From Acinetobacter kookii (GTDB lineage: Bacteria; Pseudomonadota; Gammaproteobacteria; Pseudomonadales; Moraxellaceae), in assembly GCF_900096895.1 (NCBI RefSeq), contig NZ_FMYO01000005.1, positions 124,001 to 188,000 on the forward strand: DNA of 64,000 bases, given 5' to 3'. A program made the position numbers and the translations under genes. How positions within the stretch are numbered: the first letter of the stretch is position 1; each line of letters starts with the position of its first letter. The notes below the pieces were generated by a model. That model saw only the letters and a program-made list of their open reading frames with translations. It was not told the origin of the DNA and did no database searches. Below are positions 27,043-35,821 of this stretch, piece by piece.

Positions 27043-27750
27043 TTATTGATGATTTTTATTTTGGTCAGGCTTGTTTTGCTCAGATTGATCGGTTTTATCT
27101 TGATCCTGCTTTTTCGGCTCACCTGACTGAGATTGATCTTCACCTTTCATTTTACTCATTGTGTCTGTCGCCATCTGTCTCAGTTCTCCCAGTTTGACAG
27201 AGGCTTCATTGACCAACTCCGTAATCTTCTGTTTGGTGTCTTCAAACTTATGCAAGGCCTCATCTTTGAAATGTGCCATACGGTCCTGCTGATCTGACTG
27301 ATTTGCCGATTTATCTTTCGATGTATAATCCGCTTTCGCCTTTTTCGTGTCACCCGAACCCTGTTCACCAGTTTGCTGACTGTCTGACTTGCCATTTTTT
27401 AGCTCATTCAGAATCTTTTCGGCTTTTTTCAGTAGATCCTCACCAATCGCGATTGCCTTGGCTTTTAAGTCATCCATCTTAATGCTTTCAGTTTTTTGAT
27501 CTAACTTGCCAGACTGAGCTTGATTAGAATTATCTTTCTGGTCTGCATGTTCGCCACCTGGCTGAGTGCCTTGCCTAGCTTCGGACTTTTCATCAGTATT
27601 GTGCTTCTGGGCTTCTAGAACTTCCTGATTATGCTTTTTATCGATCTCGTTCTGCTTTTGCTCTTTTTCCACTTGCTCATTCAGTTCTCGTGCATGTTGT
27701 TCTTTATCTGAGTTTTGCTTCGAAGTACTTGTCTGGTTATTCTGAGTCAT
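27043..27750 (-). CDS. hydrophilin-like disordered protein (235 aa)
   Basis: The product is very rich in Lys, Gln, Asp, Glu, Asn and Ser, with almost no aromatic residues, and lacks a signal peptide. Two amphipathic helical stretches stand out: DDLKAKAIAIGEDLLKKAEKILNELK (about residue 92) and HFKDEALHKFEDTKQKITELVNEASVKLGELRQMA (about 160). This fits a hydrophilin or LEA-like desiccation-protection protein, as described for DtpA/DtpB-type proteins of Acinetobacter. A near-perfect AGGAGGG site precedes the ATG, which suggests high expression. Function is inferred from composition only. Confidence 0.6.
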   Translation of the reverse strand: MTQNNQTSTSKQNSDKEQHARELNEQVEKEQKQNEIDKKHNQEVLEAQKHNTDEKSEARQGTQPGGEHADQKDNSNQAQSGKLDQKTESIKMDDLKAKAIAIGEDLLKKAEKILNELKNGKSDSQQTGEQGSGDTKKAKADYTSKDKSANQSDQQDRMAHFKDEALHKFEDTKQKITELVNEASVKLGELRQMATDTMSKMKGEDQSQSGEPKKQDQDKTDQSEQNKPDQNKNHQ

Positions 27751-28058
27751 GAGTACCCTCCTGAGGTGTCATAAAATGATCAGACAATTTTTTAGCACAA
27801 AGCATGCACCCAAACGGACGAATTAAGTAAACTGCAACAAAGCCTGTACATGTTGTTGCTATTGATTGCAGAAAGTAGCGTTAACTTACCTCGGTCAATT
27901 GTTTAATCGTCGCGCATCGGATGATACCGAATGCTGTATTTGAAAATTCAGGTCGCTTTATTCATTGCGCTTCAGCTAAAGCATTTCTTTGTAATCCCCT
28001 CTGCATCATGTAAAATTATGGCCCATTGCATAATGAATACGAATGAGAGAGTGAATCC
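27751..28058. other. divergent intergenic region between hydrophilin-like gene and metG
   Basis: About 300 bases that should carry both promoters. I see no coding frame or RNA structure, and no T-box-like or riboswitch architecture. Confidence 0.4.
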
Positions 28059-30116
28059 GTGCGTAAAATCCTAGTCACCAATGCCCTTCCTTACGCCAAT
28101 GGCCCGATTCATATGGGTCACTTACTCGGTTATATCCAGGCTGATATATGGGTACGTGCGATGCGTGCAATGGGTCATGACGTGACTTATGTCTGCGCGG
28201 ATGATGCTCACGGTACAGCCATCATGCTACGTGCAGAAGCCAACGGTATTTCGCCTGAAGCGCAAATCGCCAATGTACAAAAAGAACATGAGCGTGACTT
28301 TGCCGGGTTTAAAGTGGACTTTGACCACTACGATTCAACCAACAGTGCTGAAAACCAGGCTCGTGCATCTGAGATTTATATTAAAAACCGTGAAGCAGGC
28401 AACATTGCTGTTCGTCCTGTAACGCAATTATTCGACCCTGAAAAAGGCATGTTCTTGTCGGATCGTTTCATTAAAGGTACATGCCCGAAATGTAAAGCGG
28501 AAGATCAATACGGCGATTCATGTGAAGTCTGCGGTACAACCTACAACGCAACAGAATTACTCAATCCGAAATCAACGTTAAGCGGTGCGACGCCTGTCGA
28601 GAAATCTTCAGATCACTACTTCTTCAAGCTGCCTAACTTTGGTGAATACCTGCAAAAATGGACCCGTGATGAAGGCCGTCTGCCTGTGTCGATTGCCAAC
28701 AAGCTGGATGAATGGTTTGAAGCAGGTTTGTCGGACTGGGATATTTCTCGTGATGCGCCTTACTTCGGTTTTGAAATTCCGGATGCGCCAAACAAATATT
28801 TCTACGTTTGGGTCGATGCGCCAATTGGCTATATGTCAAGTTTTGAAAACTATGTAAAAACCAAGCGTCCTGATTTAAACTTTGACGATTACTGGAAAAA
28901 AGATTCTGAAAATGAAGTCTATCACTTCATTGGTAAAGACATTGTTTACTTCCATGCACTGTTCTGGCCTGCAATGCTTGAAGGTGCAAACTACCGTACG
29001 CCATCAGGCTTATTTGTAAATGGTTTCCTGACTGTAAATGGTCAGAAGATGTCGAAATCTCGCGGTACCTTCATTAAAGCTGAAACCTATTTACAGCATT
29101 TGAACCCTGAATACCTGCGTTACTACTTTGCATCTAAACTTTCTGACAAAGTTGAAGATTCTGACTTGAATCTTGATGATTTCGTTCAGAAAGTAAACTC
29201 TGACCTGGTCGGTAAAGTAGTCAACATTGCCAGCCGCTGTGCAAAATTTATCAACACCAAGTTTGACAACAAGTTAAGTGCAACCTGTGCAGAGCCTGAA
29301 CTGGTGCAAAGCTTTATTGATGCGGGTGCTTCAATTGCATCTCAGTATGAAGCGCGTGAATTCTCTGCGGCGATTCGTGAAATCATGGCGCTTGCCGACA
29401 AAGCCAACCAGTACATTGATGAGAAAAAGCCTTGGGCACTGGCGAAAATTGAAGGTGAAGAACAACAGGTTCATGATGTATGTTCAGTGGGTATTAACCT
29501 GTTCCGTCAATTGGCGGTTTATCTGGCTCCTGTATTGCCGACTTTGGCTGAACAGGTTCAAGCCTTCTTGCAGTTAGATGCTTTCGATTTCGCTTCTCGT
29601 GAAACAATTCTGGTCGGTCATGAAATTGCATTGTTCCAACCTTTAATGCAACGGGTGGACCCGAAAGCTGTGGCGGCAATGGTCGATGCTTCTAAAGATT
29701 CTTTAGCTGCCCCTGCTGAAGCACCAAAAGCTGAAAAGAAAAAAGAGAAGAAGGTAGAAAAGAAAGCTGAGCCTAAAGTGGGTGAAGCTGAAATTATTGG
29801 CATCGAAGACTTTATGAAGGTTGACCTGCGTGTAGCAGAAGTTTTAGAAGCCTCTACGGTTGAAGGTTCTGACAAACTACTTCAATTGACTTTAAATGTC
29901 GGTGAAGCTGAGCCACGTAACGTATTCAGCGGTATTCGTGAGTTCTACCAACCGGAAAACTTGAAAGGTAAACTGGTAGTAATGGTGGCGAACCTTGCAC
30001 CACGTAAGATGCGTTTTGGTATTTCTAACGGTATGGTGTTAGCTGCGGGTAATGGCGATGGCGTTTGGGTGATTTCACCTGAATCTGGTGCTAAACCGGG
30101 TGATAAAGTGTCTTAA
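28059..30116 (+). CDS. metG: methionyl-tRNA synthetase
   Basis: This 685-residue class I synthetase charges tRNA-Met. The HIGH signature is HMGH in [15 protein letters not shown]; the zinc knuckle [18 protein letters not shown] lies near residue 145; KMSKS is in [12 protein letters not shown] near residue 330. After a Lys/Glu/Ala-rich linker ([20 protein letters not shown]) comes a C-terminal EMAP/Trbp111 tRNA-binding dimerisation domain ([17 protein letters not shown]...). Translation begins at GTG (28059). Confidence 0.96.
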   Translation: MRKILVTNALPYANGPIHMGHLLGYIQADIWVRAMRAMGHDVTYVCADDAHGTAIMLRAEANGISPEAQIANVQKEHERDFAGFKVDFDHYDSTNSAENQARASEIYIKNREAGNIAVRPVTQLFDPEKGMFLSDRFIKGTCPKCKAEDQYGDSCEVCGTTYNATELLNPKSTLSGATPVEKSSDHYFFKLPNFGEYLQKWTRDEGRLPVSIANKLDEWFEAGLSDWDISRDAPYFGFEIPDAPNKYFYVWVDAPIGYMSSFENYVKTKRPDLNFDDYWKKDSENEVYHFIGKDIVYFHALFWPAMLEGANYRTPSGLFVNGFLTVNGQKMSKSRGTFIKAETYLQHLNPEYLRYYFASKLSDKVEDSDLNLDDFVQKVNSDLVGKVVNIASRCAKFINTKFDNKLSATCAEPELVQSFIDAGASIASQYEAREFSAAIREIMALADKANQYIDEKKPWALAKIEGEEQQVHDVCSVGINLFRQLAVYLAPVLPTLAEQVQAFLQLDAFDFASRETILVGHEIALFQPLMQRVDPKAVAAMVDASKDSLAAPAEAPKAEKKKEKKVEKKAEPKVGEAEIIGIEDFMKVDLRVAEVLEASTVEGSDKLLQLTLNVGEAEPRNVFSGIREFYQPENLKGKLVVMVANLAPRKMRFGISNGMVLAAGNGDGVWVISPESGAKPGDKVS

Positions 30117-30121
30117 TGTTA

Positions 30122-30160
30122 AAATGAGCTTTAACACATTGTTAGAGCTCATTTCAAATT
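30122..30160 (+). terminator. hairpin downstream of metG
   Basis: AAATGAGCT / AGCTCATTT with an inner TAAC / GTTA pairing, followed by a T-rich stretch. Likely the metG terminator. Confidence 0.6.
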
Positions 30161-30175
30161 TTATTCAAATACTTT

Positions 30176-30181
30176 TATAAT
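30176..30181 (+). promoter_or_regulatory. -10 element upstream of the OLD-like ATPase gene
   Basis: A perfect TATAAT ends 26 bp before the ATG, with a weak TTTCAA 18 bp further upstream as a possible -35. Confidence 0.4.
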
Positions 30182-30207
30182 CATCAAAATTAATACTTAA
30201 TCTCAAA

Positions 30208-31737
30208 ATGAACATTAACTCAGATCTTAATTTTTTTTCTACTATCGACATAACTGACCCTACCAAATACCCTTTCTTCTTAAATAAAATAGAGTTTGAA
30301 AGATTTAGACACATCCCTCACCTAAAGATTGATTTTAATCATCCAATTTCAATTATTTCAGGCACAAATCGTTCAGGTAAAACAACCATTCTAATGGCTC
30401 TAGCTTGTAGTCATTTGAACTTTATGCGTAGAAATCCAACGAATGGAAATCTAGAGAGAAACACTTGGAGCTCTCTAATGAAGTTTACAAACCATGATCG
30501 ACAAACTGAAGATTGGACTTATCATATAACATATCGTAAAGGCACTAGATTACTACCATCTAAAAGAGGTCAAAGAAAAGCTGAAACAAATAAATGGAAC
30601 GGAATTGGAAAAAAAGAAAATCAATTTGATTTTCGTTCAGTAGTTTATATTGATTTAGATCGAGTTTTACCTGCACGTTTTTTCAATGCTAAAGTTTTTA
30701 ATCAAGCAAGAAGAGGTGTCATTGAAAATTTATCAACTGAAAAGAAACAAAAGTTAGAAAATTATCTTTCATATATTCTTGAGCAAAATTTTAATATTGA
30801 TTCTGTTGCGAGAGTAAATGATAAAGATATATTCAGATATATAAATTCATTTGAATATTCAAGTTTTAATACCGCAACAGGCGAAGATGTACTAACACGA
30901 ATTATTGTAGATATTATCGAGGCAGAAAGAAAATCTCTCATTCTTATAGATGAAATAGAAATGGGACTTCATCCTAAAATACAAAGAAGACTTATTGATG
31001 TAATTCGAAATATTAGCAGAGATGAACAAAAACAATTCATTATAACATCGCATTCATCTACTATTTTAGATTCCGTTACAACCGATTCTAGAATCTTTAT
31101 TGAAAGGTCTCATAACGGAGAATATAGATCAATCAACAACATTAGTGTTAGTGCGGCATTGACTAAAATGGATGCTAAGTCATTTCCATTGGTAGATCTA
31201 TACTGTGAAGATAATATCGCCAAAAAAATAGTTTTAAAAGGTATAAATTTTTGTGCACAACAGAATGATATTCAAAAGCTTAATGAGTTAATTAATGTCA
31301 TTCCAATGGGATCAGCGGATACTGTTTACAAACTTTTCAAGTCTCAGATGGAAACATATCATTTGAAAAAAATCAGATCAGGATATGCTTGTATACTAGA
31401 TGGAGACATGAAGTTAAAACAAAATAGTAATTTGCAACTTCTTTATCCAACACATCAAAATCTACACTTTATATTTTCAAATGAATCGCCTGAAAAATTT
31501 TTAACTCGTGTTTATTTAGATAAACATCCTAACCATGCTATTCAGTACTATCTAGACAATGAGAATAATCATTATTTCTTCCAAGCAATTATTAATAACT
31601 CAGAACTCACTGATAAAGATGAAGTCTTTGACTTCTGTTGGAATCTTTTTAAAGACACACAAGAAGGTCAAGATTATTTAAATGAATTATCAAGTTTTAT
31701 TATGCAAACTTATGAACAATTTTCACAAGAATTATGA
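30208..31737 (+). CDS. OLD-type AAA ATPase with TOPRIM-like C-terminus, defence candidate
   Basis: The 509-residue product starts like an SMC/RecF-type ATPase: NKIEFERFRHIPHLKIDFNHPISIISGTNRSGKTT, Walker A at residues 52-60. Walker B is LILIDEIEMGLHP (about 244-255), followed by FIITSHSSTILDS with the switch histidine. The second part has acidic motifs expected of a TOPRIM nuclease fold (YCEDNIAKK with Glu334; ACILDGDMK with Asp398 and Asp400). OLD-family proteins act in phage defence, as in GajA of Gabija or retron effectors. No UvrD-like partner or reverse transcriptase adjoins it. It is AT-rich relative to its neighbours. Confidence 0.7.
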   Translation: MNINSDLNFFSTIDITDPTKYPFFLNKIEFERFRHIPHLKIDFNHPISIISGTNRSGKTTILMALACSHLNFMRRNPTNGNLERNTWSSLMKFTNHDRQTEDWTYHITYRKGTRLLPSKRGQRKAETNKWNGIGKKENQFDFRSVVYIDLDRVLPARFFNAKVFNQARRGVIENLSTEKKQKLENYLSYILEQNFNIDSVARVNDKDIFRYINSFEYSSFNTATGEDVLTRIIVDIIEAERKSLILIDEIEMGLHPKIQRRLIDVIRNISRDEQKQFIITSHSSTILDSVTTDSRIFIERSHNGEYRSINNISVSAALTKMDAKSFPLVDLYCEDNIAKKIVLKGINFCAQQNDIQKLNELINVIPMGSADTVYKLFKSQMETYHLKKIRSGYACILDGDMKLKQNSNLQLLYPTHQNLHFIFSNESPEKFLTRVYLDKHPNHAIQYYLDNENNHYFFQAIINNSELTDKDEVFDFCWNLFKDTQEGQDYLNELSSFIMQTYEQFSQEL

Positions 31738-31752
31738 AAAATGAGAAATCCC

Positions 31753-32727
31753 ATGAAAAACCTAAAACCCCTTTTTCTCGCTCTAACCCTTGGCACTACA
31801 ACCATCACCACAGTCCAAGCCATTGAACCAACAACCATCCAAGCCCCTAAACAAGTCGCTGGCTACTACCATCACCAAATCGGCAATACCCAAATCACCG
31901 CCCTACTCGATGGTACCAACTACTTAAACCCATCCATGTTTAAAGGCTTAAGCGACAGCGAAAAAAGCGACATCCTAAAAAAATATGCTGCTGTAAACGA
32001 CAAAGGCATTCAGACCTCCGTCAATGCCTTTCTGGTCAATACAGGCAAGCAACTGCTCATGGTCGACAGCGGTGCAGCCAGCTGCTTTGGCGCACATCTG
32101 GGTTCAATCTATAACAACCTGAAAGCTTCAGGTTATCAACCTACGCAAGTGAATGACATCTTCCTCACCCACTTACACCCTGACCATGTTTGCGGTATTT
32201 CCAATAACGGCGTAGCGAATTATCCAAATACCACACTGCACATTGCCAAAACCGAATATGACTACTGGCTAAACCCTAACACCGTGAAGAAACTGCCAAA
32301 AGACAAACAGGCAGGCTTTTTAGGCACAGTTGAAAAAATTAAAGCGGCTTTAGCGCCGTATGAAAAAGCCAAAAAAGTGAAGGTATTCTCGGACAAATCA
32401 TTGGCATTGGGTGGAATCGAATTTAAGCCTTCTTTCGGACATACCCCGGGGCATTACAGCTTTAAACTCAAAGCTGATGGTCAGGAAGTCGTGTTTATTG
32501 GCGACATCGTGCATTCACATACTTTGCAATTTGACCGTCCTGAAACCGCGATTGAATTTGATACTGATCCCAAAGTAGCGGTACAGACACGGTTAAAACA
32601 CTTTGCCGAATATGCCAAAGACGGTCAGCTGATTGCTGCCCCGCATTTACCTTTCCCTGGCCTTGGACATATTTACTCTCAAGACGGTAAGAGCTATCAG
32701 TGGATTCCGGTACATTTTAAAGATTGA
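31753..32727 (+). CDS. secreted metallo-beta-lactamase-fold hydrolase
   Basis: The 324-residue product has a signal peptide (MKNLKPLFLALTLGTTTITTVQA) and the MBL zinc motif HLHPDH (His140, His142, Asp144, His145). FGHTPGHYSF and FIGDIVH supply the further metal ligands. Substrates of such periplasmic MBL-fold proteins range from lactones to phosphoesters; no specific activity can be assigned. An ATG at 31741 is in frame, but 31753 is better placed after GAGAAA. It starts only 15 bp after the OLD-like gene, probably because that gene was inserted here. Confidence 0.82.
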   Translation: MKNLKPLFLALTLGTTTITTVQAIEPTTIQAPKQVAGYYHHQIGNTQITALLDGTNYLNPSMFKGLSDSEKSDILKKYAAVNDKGIQTSVNAFLVNTGKQLLMVDSGAASCFGAHLGSIYNNLKASGYQPTQVNDIFLTHLHPDHVCGISNNGVANYPNTTLHIAKTEYDYWLNPNTVKKLPKDKQAGFLGTVEKIKAALAPYEKAKKVKVFSDKSLALGGIEFKPSFGHTPGHYSFKLKADGQEVVFIGDIVHSHTLQFDRPETAIEFDTDPKVAVQTRLKHFAEYAKDGQLIAAPHLPFPGLGHIYSQDGKSYQWIPVHFKD

Positions 32728-32740
32728 TAAAAGATGAATA

Positions 32741-32774
32741 AAAATAATCCCCTCCATACAGGGGATTATTTTTT
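32741..32774. terminator. terminator between MBL gene and diguanylate cyclase gene
   Basis: AAAATAATCCCCT / AGGGGATTATTTT hairpin with flanking A and T runs, between convergent genes. Confidence 0.85.
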
Positions 32775-32790
32775 AATGAACTGCTGAGAC

Positions 32791-33753
32791 CTAAACCGTG
32801 ATTTTCGCTTCATCGGCAACAAAACGTTTACGTCCGGTCTGTTTGGCTTTAAACAGGTTTTTATCAACCATGTTTAAAAAGTGTATTTTGTCATCTTTTT
32901 CTGTCGGGCAAATACATTTCACCCCCAGACTTAAACTGACATTTTCTGAAATGGGAGATGCCCGATGGGGCAGATTTGCCTGATTCATCATACGAAGGAT
33001 ATTGTCTGCAATTTGAATTGCACCCTCTAAATTCGTTTCTGGCAATACAATCGCAAATTCCTCGCCCCCATAACGTGCCACCAGGTCACGTGGCCGTACA
33101 CAGCAGCTTTCCAGCATCTGTGCAATCTGCTTGATACAGGCATCACCTATAATATGCCCATTAAAATCATTGTATTGTTTAAAGAAATCGATATCGATCA
33201 AAATGACCGACAGGTGCTTTTGTTCACGTATTGCGTTGTCCCATTCACGTGAATAGAAATCGTCAAATAAGCGTCGGTTGGCAATTTCCGTTAAACCGTC
33301 TTTATAGGAAAATTCTTCCAGCTTGCGGTGCAACGCTTTTAATTCCTCTTCCTTTTTCTTGCGTTCAGAAATATCAAACATAAAGCCGACTAAACGTTCA
33401 ACTTCACCATTTTCCTTGCGTACCACATGAACCACATCACGAATCCAGCAATATCCACCGCTTGCCTTTAAGGCACGATAGTCCGCTTCATGATCTATAC
33501 CAGCGATGGATTGCGACACACAATAATTCAGGACATGATCACGATCATCCCGGTGCATACGGTCTGCCCAGTCCTGCACCGACTTCCAGGAACTTTGTTC
33601 CCAGCCCAGTAATTTTTCAATTTGAGGACCAATATAGCTAAACTGTTTGGTGGCCCAGTCTATGCTCCAGGGTATGGCCAAAGTCGACTCTAATAATGTT
33701 TTATAAAACATGTCATTCGACAATTGCTGTTCATCAAACGGATTGTTCGACAT
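32791..33753 (-). CDS. PAS-GGDEF diguanylate cyclase
   Basis: The 320-residue product has an N-terminal PAS domain with PAC segment (WSIDWATKQFSYIGPQIEKLLGWEQSSW... GGYCWIRDVVHVVRKENGEVERLVGFMFDISERK). A coiled linker and a GGDEF domain follow (KDGLTEIANRRLFDDF... ARYGGEEFAIVLPE). The active-site signature is GGEEF, a functional variant, so it should make cyclic di-GMP. No transmembrane segment is present, so it probably senses a cytosolic signal. The start at 33753 follows a GAGAG-like site; a longer frame is open upstream. Confidence 0.88.
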   Translation of the reverse strand: MSNNPFDEQQLSNDMFYKTLLESTLAIPWSIDWATKQFSYIGPQIEKLLGWEQSSWKSVQDWADRMHRDDRDHVLNYCVSQSIAGIDHEADYRALKASGGYCWIRDVVHVVRKENGEVERLVGFMFDISERKKKEEELKALHRKLEEFSYKDGLTEIANRRLFDDFYSREWDNAIREQKHLSVILIDIDFFKQYNDFNGHIIGDACIKQIAQMLESCCVRPRDLVARYGGEEFAIVLPETNLEGAIQIADNILRMMNQANLPHRASPISENVSLSLGVKCICPTEKDDKIHFLNMVDKNLFKAKQTGRKRFVADEAKITV

Positions 33754-34052
33754 AAGACTACTCTCATTTGAATGCACGAAAAATGTCTTCGCATGTTGTG
33801 GTTTTACCCTACACGACATTTCAATACGCGCTTGATGACTAACCTGCCTGAAACAGGCTCCCCCATAAAAACTGCTTTTTCACCACTGAACATTTTTATA
33901 TTTCAAGATGATTATTTATTCTACAATTTCTCTCTAAGAAGAAACATATATTTCTAGCTATTTGATTTATTTTCAAAGCAATCTGGATGTACTGCAACCA
34001 GAACAACACCCCTCTATTTTTCTAAAATTTTCAAAATAACACTTGAGATAAC

Positions 34053-34433
34053 ATGATGAATAATATCGTTTACTTTGAAATCCAGTCTTCCAATCCAGCC
34101 AGAGACATCGCTTTTTACCAGTCTGTTTTTGGCTGGAAATTTAGTAAGGTTGAAGGTTTGCCGATTGAGTATTATCAAATCCAAACTGAGAACATGTCTG
34201 GCGGTTTACTGAAACGCCCTGCAGAAATCCCTCCAACCCATTGTGGTACCAATGCTTATACCTGTTCTGTACTGGTTGAAAATTTCGATGAAGTCGCACA
34301 GAAAATTCTGAATGCAGGCGGTCAAATTGCCATGGACAAATTTGCCATTCCTGGGCGTTGCTGGCAGGGATATTTTCTTGACCCTGATCACAATACTTTT
34401 GGCCTGGTAGAAGCAGATGAAAATGCCCAATAA
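34053..34433 (+). CDS. VOC-family (glyoxalase-like) protein
   Basis: The 126-residue product has the single-module vicinal oxygen chelate fold: YFEIQSSNPARDIAFYQSVFGWKFSKVEG at the start and GRCWQGYFLDPDHNTFGLVEAD at the end, where Glu can serve as a metal ligand. Members include glyoxalase I, dioxygenases and resistance proteins; the substrate cannot be read from sequence. Confidence 0.8.
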   Translation: MMNNIVYFEIQSSNPARDIAFYQSVFGWKFSKVEGLPIEYYQIQTENMSGGLLKRPAEIPPTHCGTNAYTCSVLVENFDEVAQKILNAGGQIAMDKFAIPGRCWQGYFLDPDHNTFGLVEADENAQ

Positions 34434-34558
34434 AAAAGCTTTAGAATTAAATCGATTAACATAAATTAAGCGACTACATCGACAATGAAAGGCAGAATAG
34501 GTGGCATGATTTATGATAATTTATAAGCTCATTTTATCCATTGTGATTTGGGGCATTC

Positions 34559-35812
34559 GTGGCTGTTCATTTTCTGCATACATCAGACTGGCATCTGGGA
34601 CAATTCTTTTATAACCATTCACGCCAGTATGAACATGAACAGTTTTTAAGCTGGCTACTTGAACAAATCCAGCAGAAACAGCCCCATGCATTACTGATCG
34701 CCGGTGATATTTTTGATGTCATCAATCCTGCATCCAGCGCGCAAAAACAGCTTTATCAATTCTTGGCCGATGCCCATGCCCTTGCCCCGCATATGCAAAC
34801 CCTGATGATTGCCGGTAACCATGACTCGGGCTATCGTATTGAACAGGTCGAGCCCTTACTGGAAAAATACAATGCCAGAACCGTCGGCGTAGTTCATAAA
34901 AATGACAAGGGTCAGATTGATTTAGACCGGTTGCTGGTTCCGATTTATGATCAACAGAAACACATTGTGGCCTGGTGTTTGGCGCTGCCCTTTTTACGTC
35001 CGGCAGAAATTACTGGTTTTAATGAACACACCACCAATAGTCAAAATGCGATTGTCTATTTGCACCAGCAACTGATTGCCGAAGCAAAAAAACGTAAAAT
35101 GGATGATCAGGCGCTTATTCTGATGTCACATGCGCATATGCAAGGCGGTGAAACATCCGACTCGGAACGCCCGATTATTATTGGCAATGAAGAAGCCTTA
35201 TCGACAGCATTATTTGATGACTGTATTGATTATGTCGCGTTGGGGCATTTGCACAAACCGCAAAAAGTTCAACATGCGCACATTCGTTATAGCGGTTCGC
35301 CTATTCCTTTGTCTTTTAGCGAGATTCAATATAAGCATCAGATTGTAGAGGTGCAGATTGATCCGTTAAAGCAGGATGAATCACGCTTTCAGTTTGAAGC
35401 GATTGCCATCCCGCGCTGCATTCAGCTGCATAAAATTCGTGGCGAGCTGAATGAAGTGATGCAAAAACTCAAAGCCTTGCCCGAAGGTGAAATTGAACAG
35501 ATTGATCAGCGTGAATATGTGGATATTGAATATCACACCCTGACGCCGCCCTTGCCCAATTTAAGACAACAGTTTGAAGAAGCGCTGCCTAAAAACCGCT
35601 ATCGTCTGGTGCGAATTTCACGGCAATATTTATCGGCGGAAAATGATAATTCAACAATTGCAAAAATCTGCCTGGAACCGCCAACCCCGGAAAAACTGTT
35701 TCAGCAGATCTGGGAAAAGCAGGGCTATAGCAATGATGAAACCGTCTTGAACGATTTTATGAGTCTGATGCACGAAGCACAAAAATCACTTGAAGAACAA
35801 CAAATACGCTAA
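34559..35812 (+). CDS. sbcD: nuclease SbcCD subunit D
   Basis: The 417-residue Mre11-type nuclease shows the phosphoesterase motifs FLHTSDWHLGQFF, LIAGDIFD, MIAGNHDSGYR, SHAHMQGG and ALGHLHKPQ. With SbcC it cuts hairpin and protein-blocked DNA ends. Translation seems to start at GTG (34559) after TTGGGG. It lies 9 bp from sbcC, in one operon. Confidence 0.93.
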   Translation: MAVHFLHTSDWHLGQFFYNHSRQYEHEQFLSWLLEQIQQKQPHALLIAGDIFDVINPASSAQKQLYQFLADAHALAPHMQTLMIAGNHDSGYRIEQVEPLLEKYNARTVGVVHKNDKGQIDLDRLLVPIYDQQKHIVAWCLALPFLRPAEITGFNEHTTNSQNAIVYLHQQLIAEAKKRKMDDQALILMSHAHMQGGETSDSERPIIIGNEEALSTALFDDCIDYVALGHLHKPQKVQHAHIRYSGSPIPLSFSEIQYKHQIVEVQIDPLKQDESRFQFEAIAIPRCIQLHKIRGELNEVMQKLKALPEGEIEQIDQREYVDIEYHTLTPPLPNLRQQFEEALPKNRYRLVRISRQYLSAENDNSTIAKICLEPPTPEKLFQQIWEKQGYSNDETVLNDFMSLMHEAQKSLEEQQIR

Positions 35813-35821
35813 GAACTGTCC

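Noticed and set aside
30208..31737. Gabija or retron defence system
   Set aside because: No GajB-like helicase, reverse transcriptase or ncRNA gene is adjacent; only a single OLD-type gene can be supported.
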